A DNA stretch of 64,000 bases, taken from positions 37,101,956-37,165,955 of the forward strand of contig CM048851.1 in the NCBI GenBank assembly GCA_026545225.1. The letters are read 5' to 3'. The stretch's first letter is position 1. Each line of letters starts with the position of its first letter. The notes below the pieces were generated by a model. That model was not told where the DNA came from, searched no databases, and worked only from the letters and a program-made list of their open reading frames with translations. Below are positions 37,801 through 49,394 of this stretch, piece after piece. This DNA is from Cornus controversa (Eukaryota > Streptophyta > Magnoliopsida > Cornales > Cornaceae). The translations under genes and the position numbers were made by a program.

Positions 37801-38655
37801 CCCTCTGATGCAGCAGCAGAAACCATGAGTGGGTCCCACTGGGGCCATGACATTTTCGACCCTCCATTTCAGTTAGTTGCTTCGGCAACTATGGCACGAC
37901 TCTATCAACATATTCTATCTGGTAGGCAAGGAAATGGACATAACATTTGTGGTAGAGAAATGAAAACAAACATCTGTAATTTGTGGCTCATATTTTCTTT
38001 ATCATCTTAGACTTTCCTTCTACTCAACAAACTATTGACAGAACAAGTTACACGACCATAGACCTTTGGGATAATGTGAGATGGGGCATTTCGGGTCCAC
38101 ATGAAAACCTAAAAGGATCTGCATCTGTTTATTTTATTTTATTTTTAAAAAAAAACCACGCAATATCTAAATCAATTAAAAGAGTACTCTTTAAAATAAA
38201 ATAAAATAAAAAACCAGTAAAAGTCATTCAATAGAGAAAGAGGTCAAGAGATCAACTTTTATACCTGTTGAGGTAAGCAGGGGACCTTGTACCCTAAAGA
38301 AGTAAACCTGTTCATAATGATGAAGAAGACTAGAGTAGTGTTTCTTCAATGCATAGGAAGCACTTGTTGTTGTTGGAGAGAACTTGAAAACAGAACTCAC
38401 TTCCCTCCATTTCTTCTCTAAAATAACCTATACCCCATTAAGTTAGTTTTTTCAAAAATAAGCTAGGTATACAAATAAATAAACAAGTCAATATCTTTGA
38501 AGCTAAATAAAGTATTTAGATACTCAACCTTGTCATAACCACCCCTCTTGGCAACCTCTACATATAAGGCATGTAAATTTAACTCCTTCCCTCCAATCAC
38601 AGGAACCCTTACAATAAACAAAAAAACTTGAAAGATTAAAAAACACAAACATGCA

Positions 38656-38734
<79 letters not shown>

Positions 38735-38989
38735 TGCTCTTTGGTATTACAATGAGAACTAAATCTGGGTTATCTAATCAATGCAAAAAAAAAACCCAAC
38801 AAGAAAAAGGAAATAAAAATAAGGAACAGAGGTTTACATATATTTGGTACCCAACACAGAGTGGAAACTACGGAGTGTGTTCCAGAAGAGTCTAGGGTCC
38901 TTGACAACGTCCTCGTGTGAGGCAAGTGGCGCAGGATAACGCTTTTCCTCCACCCCATTCTGGACAGCAATGATTGCCGTCGACGACAT
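34655..38989 (-). CDS. ARID-HMG DNA-binding protein, HMGB9/HMGB15 type (five exons)
   Basis: Nuclear architectural factor combining an ARID domain and an HMG box; Arabidopsis relatives act in pollen-tube growth and jasmonate-linked transcription. Exons in reading order: 38989-38838, 38607-38529, 38427-38265, 36005-35626, 34768-34655; 295 residues, all phases close. ARID: HEDVVKDPRLFWNTLRSFH, VPVIGGKELNLHALYVEV, RGGYDKV, LEKKWREVSSVFKF. A conserved linker GTIDGKFDCGYLVSVKLGS follows, then a basic patch (RRNRRRRGG) and an HMG box at about 212-280 (RPKPNRSGYNFFFAEKH, MIGESWSNLSLEDR, YGLKDKERYQREMKEY). The start ATG precedes SSTAII and is the only one fitting. Arabidopsis HMGB9 is 338 residues; here the ARID-to-linker spacer is about 30 shorter, so a small extra exon in the 36006-38264 intron is possible. 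Confidence 0.92.
34769..34804 (+). repeat. (AT)n(AG)n microsatellite forming the last 3' splice site of the HMG gene
   Basis: On the gene (minus) strand the intron ends in (CT)n, then (AT)n, then AG directly before GTTTACCAG of the last exon. The (CT)n run is the only pyrimidine tract near the acceptor. Confidence 0.8.
35432..35560. mobile_element. Possible small MITE in the last HMG intron
   Basis: GAGGGTACCCTTAGTGAGCT near 35435 is mirrored by AGCTCACTGAAGGTACCCTTC near 35533, about 100 bp apart. Size and inverted ends suit a MITE; the target duplication is unclear. Confidence 0.4.
37531..37836 (+). repeat. Three-copy minisatellite (101-103 bp unit) in the large HMG intron
   Basis: Units start at 37531, 37634 and 37735 with CATCAACAAGGAAAATG. 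They run through GAAGCATTAACCGAAAT, ATCACAGCCCTCTGATGCAG and CAGCAGAAACCATG to GGTGGGTC. Copies differ by small indels (CTCCAGCC only in the first) and a few substitutions. No stable open frame runs through all three, so it is unlikely to be an exon. Confidence 0.88.
38657..38732 (+). repeat. Compound (AT)n(AG)n(AC)n microsatellite in HMG intron 1
   Basis: Three dinucleotide runs are joined without gaps. It lies between exons 1 and 2 of the HMG gene, about 50 bases before the exon-2 acceptor. Likely polymorphic. Confidence 0.9.
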
Positions 38990-39500
38990 CGTCTCGCCGG
39001 CCAGTTCCACAGGCCGCCGGAAAATTAATCAGAGAAGAAGTGTAGGGAGGGAGAAAGTGATGGGAGTCTATTTAGATGTAATAATGGTGATAAAGAACAA
39101 GTGTTTGCCAGATAAGCTTGTAATTAAGGGAAGTAAGTCTGACCAAAGCAAGAATTAAAAGAAGAAGGTGGGTCGACAGACGCGTGTGAAGCAACGGTTA
39201 TACAAAGTTTGGCTTTTTCTGACCAGTACACTACTCTCTCTCTCTCTCAGGTCTCAAACACAAAAACAAAAAAACTCTGTCTCAATGGTCAAACTACTGA
39301 GAAAAGTCCCTAACTAGTATATTTAATTTTCACAGGGTTTTGAGCTTCTTCATTACCCACATCTCTCTAGCTACCTGTTTGTAAAAGCTTCATTATTACC
39401 CACCTCACTCTTCTCTCTCTCTCTCTGTCTCTAGCTATCTGTTTGTACTTCAAAGCTGACACATACTCTCCTCTCTCTCCTCTAAACTTCAAACGTTACA
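38990..39500 (-). promoter_or_regulatory. 5' leader and promoter region of the HMG gene
   Basis: Lies directly upstream of the minus-strand ATG at 38989. Two (CT/GA)n tracts (about 39232-39249 and 39412-39431) and generally pyrimidine-rich plus-strand sequence are typical of plant leaders and promoters. No clear TATA box or start site could be assigned. Confidence 0.35.
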
Positions 39501-39923
39501 TGCACTTCAACCAGGGTAGTAGAACTGTTATAGAAGTAGAGTAGGCTCTGATTATATCTTGTCGTACATCTGTATGGGTAGATTGATATCTCTGTAGTCT
39601 GCAAAGCTTTTTATGACTACCATATATAGTGTGGGTTGGCGTATATGAGCTTGGTCAAAGAATTGATCTCAACCGTTAATGTAGATTATTTTTTTGGGTA
39701 AATTAATGTGAATGCAGTTGAAAAGTTATTTTGGATAAATATTTTGATACTTTGTGTTAGCTAGTGATTTCTATTTTTCAAGACAAGGATTACACTTTAT
39801 CTGTCGTTGAGAGGTGCTGAGCCTTTCCTATGTGACCTTGATTGGGTGGTTAAAATTGACAACTCAGAAGTAGCCACAGGTTGGACATACAAATTCAATT
39901 CGACGTATCAAATGTTTAAGTTT

Positions 39924-40185
39924 GTGTCAATTTTATCTCCTTCAATATTCACTGTCCAACTGGTATTCAATTTATTCTTGAATTTTAAAATTTGAGTTTG
40001 CAACGTGTGAGAATTCGATTTATAAAATTGGATTAATTCAAGTTATACATTGTTTCGATTTTAGCTCCATCTTCAATATTCATTGCCCAACTGGCATTCA
40101 ATTTATTCTTGAATTTTTAAATTTGAGTTTGTAACCTGTGATAATTAGATTTATAAAATTAGATTAATTCAAGTTATACATATGA
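39924..40185 (+). repeat. 131-bp tandem duplication
   Basis: TTCAATATTCACTGTCCAAC at 39941 recurs as TTCAATATTCATTGCCCAAC at 40072. The similarity continues through CATTCAATTTATTCTTGAAT, AATTTGAGTTTG and GGATTAATTCAAGTTATACA. Two diverged copies; non-coding. Confidence 0.85.
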
Positions 40186-41193
40186 TCAATTTTTACATTG
40201 AAAATTTAAGGGTGATTTTAAGTTAATTTCATATTAGATTACTCTTAAACACAAAAAAAAAAAAATTTAAAGCTCGATGCAAATTTCTAGGAAATTAATT
40301 CTCCTAGTATTAACATTCAACAATAAATTAAGATTAAAATAAAGAAAATTGGAGAGAAAAAATGTGATCATAATTTGAATATTATATATAATATATTTAA
40401 AATAAAAATATATAAAAAAAATTAAAATTCGGATTCGAGTTGGACTTTGGTTGCTGAGAGCTCAACTCAAACTTAACCCTAATTCTAAAAATTGTTGTCC
40501 AAGTCCATCAAAAGTTGGCATGAGCTCGAGTTAGCTTGCCTAAGTTGCACCATATATAGAAGTGGAAACATTGATGTACAAATAACAAGATCATTTTTTT
40601 TTTCGAAATAATCTTCAAAGTAAATTGATATAATCTTGTATAAGGGACATTTATATATGGTAGAGCTTTCCAAATAGAAAAGAAACTAAATCTCCTATAG
40701 TATTCTACGAAATATACAAATTTATTAAAAACTGCTAAACCATTCGAGAAAAATACATGTATAATAATTGGAAAAGGAAATATTCTATTTTAAGACCCAG
40801 AGAAGATTGCAGTGCTATACTCTCTCAAGTAGGAATTTTTTTATTAATGAAATTGCAATTCAATTCAATCTGTTTGTGCGCTCGTGAAAGAGTGTCACAC
40901 GTGATCCAATTAACATGTGTGATTAAATTATTTTTCAATTTGTGATTTCAATTTTGTCTATCTTCAAATTTAATTTGTAAATTCTCAAACATATAATGAT
41001 TTCTAGTTACTTAATAGACAATCACGTGTAACGTTTATTGTCATGTCTTAGCATTGATCATTTTTTTTGTTTCTATTATTTACTTGATAAATGTCTTAAT
41101 TACAAGAGATATCGAAAGAAATTCTTAAAATGTAGAGTAATTTAGAGAAGTTCTTAAAAGAATATAGTAGTTTAAGGTGTTAAGTGTGTATAT

Positions 41194-41246
<53 letters not shown>

Positions 41247-41534
41247 ATTATTAGTTAAGTTGCTCATCATTTTAAAATTTCTCATATAATCCCTTCTTTT
41301 TATAAAATTGAAACGATATCTCTTTAAAAAAAATTAGTTAAATGTTTTTATTTTTGTTAGGCTTGCATTCCTTGAAAAGTAAAAAATATATAGTATTAGC
41401 TTTTTATATTTCAAATTAATACTAATATTATGTATCTCTATTAGTAGGTGAACCACATTTCATCATGTTTATGAGATTAAATTTTATTGCACCAATAATT
41501 CACTTTAGCACATGTGCAATTATTAAAAGTGTTT

Positions 41535-41575
<41 letters not shown>

Positions 41576-42402
41576 CAAGTATACAAACACTTTTGTAGAC
41601 CTTAAGTTAACATAAATTCAACTCAAGATATAAAACCTAGTGTTATCGGACTTTCAATCCAAGTCCAACTTTTGCTCAAAATTTTAAATTCTCTTAGAAA
41701 AGATTATAATTTTTTTTAAAAAATATTTAATGAAAATATTAATATAAAATAAATCAAAACTTAAAATAAAACAAATTAAAAAAAGGGACAAAACCATTAT
41801 GAGAAAAGCTTTGCAAGATGAAAAATGCTTCAGAACATGAGAAATTATGTCAACTAAACAATTAGAGACAAAATTCAGTATCATCCTCTTGTTAAATTCA
41901 AATTTAAATTTTTTTATTATAACTAAATTGATCTAAAATTAAACAAGATGATGAGGTGATTGAATGTGAACTGTAAAATTGTGATCCGAGAAATTTAGGA
42001 GAGAGATATAACTAGAGATAATCCTTTTTCAATATTTATGAGTGGGATTATATAGGGGTAGAAACAACATGAATGTAAATATATTTTATAATTACAAACT
42101 TATATGATATTCTAAAATAGAATATCAAAAGAGTGCTTTGCATGATATTCTGAAATTAGCGGGGCTATACCTCATTAAGCCAAAAAAAAAACTGTCACAG
42201 AGAATGTTTTATGGTTTAGTGCACTCCAATCACTTTATCATCCTCAATAAAAACTCACTATAAAATCTTATTCGTGTAACATTTGACATTTTTATCTGCC
42301 TTGCAGACACAAGCGAAAATATGAGTCTCGTTGCGAGGAAGTGACTTTTTGCCCCCATATTAGACTCTGTTCGAAGGCTCCAACTTAATATTTTCAGTTT
42401 GA
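40186..42402. other. AT-rich spacer with TA microsatellites
   Basis: No gene recognised. Long (TA)n runs at about 41197-41241 and 41537-41570. The last 100 bases before 42403 are the probable PPR leader and promoter, with no clear TATA box. Confidence 0.45.
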
Positions 42403-42702
42403 ATGATGGGAGATGATAACGTTACCTTCTTGTTGTTCACTTACATTACACTCACTCTCCTACTTTTGCTTAAATTCCACGAACTACACACACATCAGAA
42501 GACGATTTCTACTTCTATGCTACAATTACATCATTTCAAGAAGATTAAGCAATGGTTCTCTCTCTCAACACTGTCTTCAATTCCACTCGGACTCGTACAC
42601 AGAACCAATTGTTCGACCTCTTATTTTAGCTACATCGTCTTGTTCTTCCCTCAGTTTTTGCCGGATACTTCATGCCCGAGTAATCAAATCTCTGAATTAT
42701 AG
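42403..42702 (+). promoter_or_regulatory. Overlapping upstream ORF at the PPR start
   Basis: ATGs at 42403 and 42406 share one frame that stays open for 99 codons and overlaps the PPR start at 42413 in a different frame. Ribosomes scanning from upstream would meet these ATGs first. The product resembles nothing known. If the transcript starts upstream of 42403 the ORF could lower PPR translation; if it starts between 42406 and 42413 it is irrelevant. Confidence 0.4.
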
Positions 42703-44332
42703 TGATGGGTTCATTGGTGACCGTTTGGTGTCTATTTATGCCAAGTTTGGGAGGTTGGATGATGCACAGAGTTTGTTTGATGAAATGCCTAGCAAGGATT
42801 TGGTCTCTTGGAATTCTTTGATTTCGGGGTTTTCACGAAGAGGGCATGTGGGTAAGACCTTGATTGCATTATGTAGGATGAGATCAGTGATGGGTATGCA
42901 ACCCAACGAGGTGACCTTCATATCAATCATTTCGGCTTGTACTGAAAAGGGTGCTCTAGATGAAGGGAATTGCATTCATGGATTGGCTGTGAAAATGGGT
43001 TTGTTGTTGGAAACTAAGGTTGTTAATGCTCTAATTAACATGTATGGAAAGTTTGGCTACTTAGACTTGGCTTGGGGATTGTTTGAGGCAATGGCCACGC
43101 CGAATTTGGTTTCATGGAATTCAATTGTTGCAATTAGTATTCAAAATGGATTTTCTGACCAAGGAATTGATCATTTTAAGTTAATGAGAAGGGCTGGTGT
43201 TAACCCTGATCAAGCCACTATGGTGACCTTGCTTCAGGGTTGTGCAGATTTTGGTGTAGGAAAACTAGCAGATGCCATTCATGGTTTTGTCATCAGTTGC
43301 GGTCTTAATGCAAACATAAGTATTGGGACTGCACTCTTAGGTATATATGCAAAGTCTGGGAGATTATATGCTTCACATGAGGTTTTTAGGGAGATGAAAA
43401 ATCCTGATAGTATTGCTTGGACTGCAATGCTTGCAGCCTATGCGGTGCACGGGCACGGCAGAGATGCAATTGAGCTCTTTGATCTCATGATAAAGAAGGG
43501 TGTGGAGCCTGATCATGTTACTTTCACTCATTTGTTAAGCGCTTGTAGTCACTCAGGGCTTGTAACGGAGGCAAAGACTTACTTTAAGATTATGTCCACT
43601 GTTTATGGGGTTGAGCCCAGGTTGGATCACTATTCATGCATGGTTGATCTTTTGGGTCGTGCTGGGCATTTGCAAGATGCCCATGTGTTGATTGAAAGCA
43701 TGCCCATGGAGCCGAATTCTGGCGTTTGGGGGGCTCTTCTGAATGCTTGTCGGGTTTATGGTAACATTGAGCTTGGAGAGGAAGTTGCAGAAAAATTGTT
43801 TGCTCTAGACCCATCAGACACTAGGAACTATATCATGCTATCGAATATGTACTCTGCAGCTGGTCAGTGGAGGAATGCTTCAAAGGTGAGAGCTTTAATG
43901 AAGGAAAGAGGTCTCCGGAGAAACCCTGGATGCAGTTTTATCGAACACAGAAACAAGATTCATATATTTGTTGTGGGTGATCAATCACACCCTGAATCGG
44001 ACAAAATATATGTTAAATTGAATGAAGTTATTGAGAAAATTCAGAAGGCTGGATATGTTCCAAAAACAGAATTTGTTCTACATGACGTTGAAGAGGAGGT
44101 TAAGCAGGATATGATCAATAAGCACAGTGAGAAGTTGGCCATTGCATTTGGTCTTCTGATGATCGAAGCTGGCAGACCACTAATTATAACTAAGAACATC
44201 AGAATCTGTGGCGATTGTCACAGCACTGCAAAGTTTGTATCACTTATTGAGAAGCGTATGATAATCATTAGAGATCCGAAGCGGTTTCACCATTTTGCAG
44301 ATGGGTTATGCTCTTGTGGAGATTTTTGGTGA
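42413..44332 (+). CDS. Pentatricopeptide repeat protein, PLS-E-DYW class, probably mitochondrial
   Basis: Organellar RNA-binding protein; DYW-class members direct C-to-U RNA editing. One uninterrupted frame of 639 residues, as usual for this intron-poor family. Residues 1-60 are rich in Ser, Arg and hydrophobic residues, fitting an organelle presequence. PLS repeats run from about 90 to 435 (FDEMPSKDLVSWNSLISGFS, VVNALINMYGKFGYLDLA, AWTAMLAAYAVHGHGRDAIE). E-type motifs cover about 437-520. The DYW deaminase domain has the metal and active-site motif HSEKLAIAFG (571-580) and CGDCHS (599-604), and ends SCGDFW, Phe replacing Tyr of DYW. It looks closest to Arabidopsis At5g40410-type proteins, from memory of the family only. 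Alternative upstream ATGs are out of frame. Confidence 0.95.
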   Translation: MITLPSCCSLTLHSLSYFCLNSTNYTHIRRRFLLLCYNYIISRRLSNGSLSQHCLQFHSDSYTEPIVRPLILATSSCSSLSFCRILHARVIKSLNYSDGFIGDRLVSIYAKFGRLDDAQSLFDEMPSKDLVSWNSLISGFSRRGHVGKTLIALCRMRSVMGMQPNEVTFISIISACTEKGALDEGNCIHGLAVKMGLLLETKVVNALINMYGKFGYLDLAWGLFEAMATPNLVSWNSIVAISIQNGFSDQGIDHFKLMRRAGVNPDQATMVTLLQGCADFGVGKLADAIHGFVISCGLNANISIGTALLGIYAKSGRLYASHEVFREMKNPDSIAWTAMLAAYAVHGHGRDAIELFDLMIKKGVEPDHVTFTHLLSACSHSGLVTEAKTYFKIMSTVYGVEPRLDHYSCMVDLLGRAGHLQDAHVLIESMPMEPNSGVWGALLNACRVYGNIELGEEVAEKLFALDPSDTRNYIMLSNMYSAAGQWRNASKVRALMKERGLRRNPGCSFIEHRNKIHIFVVGDQSHPESDKIYVKLNEVIEKIQKAGYVPKTEFVLHDVEEEVKQDMINKHSEKLAIAFGLLMIEAGRPLIITKNIRICGDCHSTAKFVSLIEKRMIIIRDPKRFHHFADGLCSCGDFW

Positions 44333-44928
44333 TCCTCTTCATCTTATGCTTATTTAGCACATATGAATGCATGACTTTGTTTAGCAATTTCCAAATATAT
44401 GAAAATTTTCCATTTAAATCTTAACGACAACCTGACTGGAGTTAGTTACTTCATTTGAATGACACGTTCTTAGTGTTTTAGTATTCGTCATAAAGGCAGT
44501 TGAGTTTGGAACTTTGCTGATAATCATGTGATGGATTTGAGCTATTTGTCGTCTAGGTGATAGATTCAACGAAATGGCAGAGGAAGACTTTCTTACTCTT
44601 CCTACTGTCTGACAGAAAGACATGTTAGAAGCTAGGATACCAATTTGTATACTCCTATGGTCAATGCCCAATATTTACAAAAGGAATGACTTGTTCGCTA
44701 AAATAGGAGAATACCCAAAATAAGAACATAATTCATTTACTGAAGTACTCACAAGGACAGCATGTGGTTAAGAACTCTGCTTAGACACCTTAGTTTATAT
44801 GATTTAAAAGAGCCATTACTAGTTCACAGTAGAATCAAATTGGGGAAGCGCAGGTACAATTTCCAGATTATCATTGGCATCACAACAACACGCATTGATT
44901 TTAGTCCCATGTCTCTTAACATTTTATT
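44333..44928. other. Convergent 3' region between the PPR and root-cap genes
   Basis: The two genes end 596 bp apart facing each other, so this stretch holds both 3' UTRs and terminators. No other gene is seen. Confidence 0.5.
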
Positions 44929-46254
44929 TTACCTTCTGCACACAATTCCCTTCCCCCCATAACCACTTCCACATGCCATACTCAATGACCCTGCATCTTC
45001 ACCTGTCTCTTTTACCACCCCGAATTTTGAGACCACACAATCGGTAGCAAACAGATGAGAAGAGGCAAACTTTTCTGCCCCTCCCATGACAGGCATGGAA
45101 GATGCCATTTTAACTCGACTTCGATACCTTGGTCTGTAGGTTTGTCCCAAAACTCCATCCACCATCTCGCTCAGTGACTCAAACTTGAAATTCAGCTCCA
45201 GATGTGCAAAGCAATCCTCTCCCGTTACATCATAGTCATGCACTCTTGATTCCTCCGGAGTAATTGGAACTACGCGTGCTGTGATTTCAAACAACCCTTC
45301 TACTTTCACTTTCACCTTGTTGTTAGTCTCAGGTAGCCATTGGATTGTCAAATCTGTTTCTGGTGACCTCCATGTTTTGTCGTCAGCAGCTGGTATCATG
45401 ACCTCTTCTCCATCCAACTGGATCAACATGTTCTCAGCGGATTCCTGCCACTGGGCTACTTTCCTGGCACCTACATAAAACTGATGATGCCCAAACAAGA
45501 TACCAACGGACTGGACCCAAGTGAAATCTCTTCCCTTTTTGCTTCTCTTGCCAATGAAATGAGCATTAATATGAATCTGAGAATCAGACACCAAGCAGAA
45601 ATCCTTCTCCTTTCTGCCATGAAAGTAGAACATGATCCCATCACCACCGATAAATCGTGGATCCTGGCACACTGCTCCTGGCTTGTCACAAGCTGATTTG
45701 GACCCAAAAAATAGAAATTTGAATAGCAAAGAAACAGAGATTCAAAAGGTAAGACTATATATAAATATATTTTTAAAGTGTAATCCGAATATATAAGAAA
45801 CGCAAAAGAAAGACGTTTTATTCTATGTATGTTGAAATGGCTTCCCTATTCTATGGTTATGGATTATTTCTTATCAGTTGCTTCATCAGCAGAGAGTTAC
45901 TAATAGGAGTGTTGGTATTGAGTTTTGTAATGTCTTTAATCAGGTGTATAAGAGGATGAAAGTGGTTATATTTGGTGGGATGTTTCTTCTTCTTCCTTTT
46001 TTTTTTGGGTTCTGGAAATGGTCCTTTTCAATTGTTGAGTGAGGGTTTGCCCTCTCTCTTGTTTGTATCTTCGTTGTTTTCTGGTTAATTCAAGTTTAAA
46101 AAACACTGCTCTCACCCTACTCAATACATCAAAACTATTAACAATGGTTTCTGATGGAAGAAGGATTTTTGTCACTGATTTATACTTGGAGAAAAAAAAA
46201 TGGCTTCCATAGCAAGGTTGAGTGAAAGATCATCTATTTGAACTTATTATGAAG

Positions 46255-46287
<33 letters not shown>

Positions 46288-46569
46288 ACACAAACACAAA
46301 CACATACACGCGCATGAGTGCACAAACATGCATAGTCAAGTAGAAGAAGTATCAAAGCAAGAGCAGATTTTAATAATCTTACCACAATAAGGCTTGCAGA
46401 GTCTGCAATCTACCTCACATAAACTGGTACAACCAGCTGGACAGTTATGAGAGATGCCATAGCAACTCCCATACATTGGGTCATGACAAGTAGCTTTAGC
46501 AGCACTTACATGAAAAGGGATGAAACTGGAGCAGCATAAGATGCCAATAACAATCCATGCACTTCCCAT
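44929..46569 (-). CDS. Root-cap/late-embryogenesis-like secreted protein (Root_cap family), two exons
   Basis: Member of the plant Root_cap family, of unknown biochemical role, typically extracellular. Exons in reading order 46569-46383 and 45692-44929; 316 residues; the split codon (G then CT) gives Ala. Residues 1-23 are a signal peptide ending HVSA. Residues 24-68 are Cys-rich (CHDPMYGSCYG, CPAGCTSLCEVDCRLC). The rest is the beta-rich domain with DPRFIGGDGIMFYFHG, FCLVSDSQIHINAHFIG, FTWVQSVGILF, EESRVHDYDVTGEDCFAHLE and a C-terminal GVLGQTYRP region. It is convergent with the PPR gene. The intron (45693-46382) holds a (CT)n(CA)n microsatellite near 46258-46300. Family call firm; function not known. 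Confidence 0.93.
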
Positions 46570-48409
46570 TTCTTCTTCTTCTTGTCAATGTAAGTGCCTT
46601 CTTGTCTCTGCAACTCCAAATAATTTAAGGAAAAAAAATAGAATTAATTGGGTTATGAATACATTAATCTTTTTTTTACTTGGGTTTTTAACAACTATGG
46701 AGTAAGACAACCAAGTTAGGTGGTTGGTTGCGCTACAAAGTATAAAAATATGAACAAGGTCAACACCTCGTTTTCAGTATAGTTGAGAATCACTGGTTCG
46801 AGAAGCCATTGAAATCTGGTTATTACCAAGATATAGAATGATGTGTCCCTTCTCTACTGTAATTTTCTCATCATAAAGAAATATAGATTTAGAATTTCGA
46901 ACAAAAAAGTGGGAAAAAAGAAATCAAAGCATGCACATCATTCAACTCTTTTTGAGGGTGGTCATTCTTTGCATAAGTTATTTGTGTCTTTTCTCACTAC
47001 CTCCATCTTTAGCTCTTTTAAATCAAGTTTGGAGGTGCCTTTACAGGAAACCAGGTATTTTGTTAGTAGGATGGTGGAATTAGGTAGTGGCTTTGACAAA
47101 AGTGCATTGCTGCTAGGTATGTCTCAGCCAGCTCGAGATGCTGAGAAGAAGACGGAAGACAAACTATTTTTTACGATAAAATTATACAAAAAAAAAAAAA
47201 AAAATTTGTTCATTCTACATTCATCTAAATGTTGTTTAACTTCCATCAAACAAAAAAGCTCCGTTGATCGAGATTTGGTTCCAATTTGATTTCATCACTT
47301 GCAGCAATCCTGATTGCTTCGAAATCCAAAGATTAGAACCATTTTGATTCCAAGATTCCACAAGCCAAATCTCAAGTTTCAAACTCTCAATTCAACTTAT
47401 AAAGTTGGTTAGCAGGTTGCTTTCGTTCATTGCATAAAATGAATGGTAAAATCTTAAATAAAATTAGTTAATTTCATACTCTCTTTGCTTAAAACATTCC
47501 ATAGAAAGGGGGTGTATGAGAATGAGATGGCTAAGAAAAACAGATTTAGGCTTAACAAATATTTAAGGCCCGTTTAACGCTTAATTTCATACCTATCAGT
47601 CATTCATTTTTAATGTTAAAAGGAAAATAGAAACCAAAAAATGAAGAAAAAAAAAAATAGTAGCATAAGAAGTTTAAAAGCAAAAGCATGTCCTCCAAAT
47701 TCCTTTTCTCACTCCATACAAATTGAGAAACTTTCAACTTTTCCATAGATATTTATCTTATCAACACTACCAATAATTTGCAATGAATAGATATATATGT
47801 AATTCAATATTATTGATTTCTTTTTTTTATGTATATTTCTTGTCATGCTATTTTGTTGTAACACGAATCTTACTTTTTATGCGTTGTGTTAATTTTTTAA
47901 AAACAATTTAAGGTTAACAAACATGTTTTTTTGCTTATGTTTTTTAAAATAAGCCAAACAATTTTGTGTTATCAAACAATAACTCAGTTTATGGATTAAC
48001 AAAATCATAAACACTATTTATATAAACACATAAACAATAAATACTAAACATAAATAGTTGAAAAAAAACATGCTCCGCCTGTCAACCCATACATAGGTAA
48101 AAATATGTGGCCCAACAAAAGCTTCGAGCCTACTGGTTCAACCTATTTTGGGTCCGTCCTGTAACTTCTGTTGGGCTGTTTTGAGATTGTTATATTGGCA
48201 GAGATACATAACGGTCTAGCTTGTACCCAGCCCATATCATAACATATGGAAGCAGCATAAGGCATAAAACTGTAATATCACTTCTTTTTCATCTTCCTTT
48301 CGGCCTTTGAAAATAGTGATGTTGCGTTTGGGCAGCAAGTGGAGAGCAATAATCCGACGCAGTCCTGCAGTGAATGCGGTTATAAAACGAACTTCTGCAA
48401 CAACGTTGG
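46570..48409. other. Promoter side of the root-cap gene and gene-free spacer
   Basis: The first few hundred bases should contain the root-cap promoter (minus strand); no clear box is seen. A 148-codon open frame at 46843-47289 (+) contains a poly-Lys run encoded by a poly-A tract and has no recognisable domain, so I do not call it a gene. The remainder is AT-rich spacer. Confidence 0.4.
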
Positions 48410-48417
48410 ATGTGATC

Positions 48418-49394
48418 CAGGGCCGGCCGGCTGCCCTGAGATTTCAAAAACTTTGAGAAGTCTTAAGTGAACTTTTAAATGGAGCCCTTTATACATAAAA
48501 TTTAACACGCGCATAAATTTTATAGGACGCAAAATTTTTCTTATTGCTAGATAACTTATAAGCATTTATTATTCATGGCTGAATTAGTTTATTAGATTAT
48601 AACTAATAGCCTGTACATGCAGCTGTTATAGTACTGAAAGCAAATTTATTAATGTATTATATATATATGAATGAATGTCTGTGTGCGTATTAATTACACA
48701 ATTGCAACAAATTAAAGGAAAGGTAATTGAATATGAAATCAATAACATAATTAACCATAAAATAACATTAACAACTTAGAATCACAGCAAACAACTTTTG
48801 TACATTTAATATCCAAAACAAATACATTAATTAAGCTGATAGAGAAAACGAATCAAATCAAATAATTGAAAATTTTAAACCCTTAATTTTTGAGGGAAAA
48901 AAAATTCAAACCTTAAACCCCAAATCAAATTATGATCAAAGCTCCCCCTTACTTAAAAGACGAAAACTAGTTGTTTGTTGCTGGCGAGAAGAAAGAAGAA
49001 GAAAAATGAGTTGCTTGCTGTTGGCGTGAAGAAAGAAGAAGAAAACGAGTTGTCAGGAAAGTAGAAGAAAAATAAAATAAAATACGCAAACCTAATAAAG
49101 TAATTGAACCAATGCTTAGTAAAAAAAATTAAAAAAATGAGGCCATGATAGAGTAATTAAAAAAATAGTTAGTAAAACAAAAAAAACAAAAAATTAGGCC
49201 CAGTAGTATTTTTTTAAAATAAGACCCAATAGTATTTTTTAAAATGAGGCACAATCGTATTGAGCTTGGTAAAATGGATTATAGTTAATAAAAAATTTTA
49301 AATGAGATCCAGTAGTACAATTGGGTTTGGTAAAAGTTGGGGGCTCCAAATTTAGGGGCCCTAGGCGGGCCGCCTAGACTTAGGGCTGACCTTG
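48418..49394. mobile_element. hAT-like non-autonomous element, 977 bp
   Basis: Flanked by ATGTGATC (48410-48417) and ATGTGACC (49395-49402), an 8-bp duplication with one change. The left end is CAGGGCCGGCC; the right end on the opposite strand is CAAGGTCAGCC, differing only by transitions. CAGGG-type ends with 8-bp duplications are typical of hAT elements. GC-rich ends and an AT-rich interior; no transposase recognised. Confidence 0.85.

Noticed and set aside
37531..37836. Direct repeats with spacer-like segments, considered as a CRISPR array
   Set aside because: Units are about 100 bp, lack regular short repeats with unique spacers, and lie in a plant intron.
37531..37836. Minisatellite as a coding exon of the HMG gene
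   Set aside because: Minus-strand frames through the three units contain stops or shift because of indels, and the exon 3 to exon 4 phase already closes without it.
46843..47289. 148-codon open frame upstream of the root-cap gene
   Set aside because: Contains a Lys run from poly-A, has no recognisable domain, and its base composition equals the spacer.
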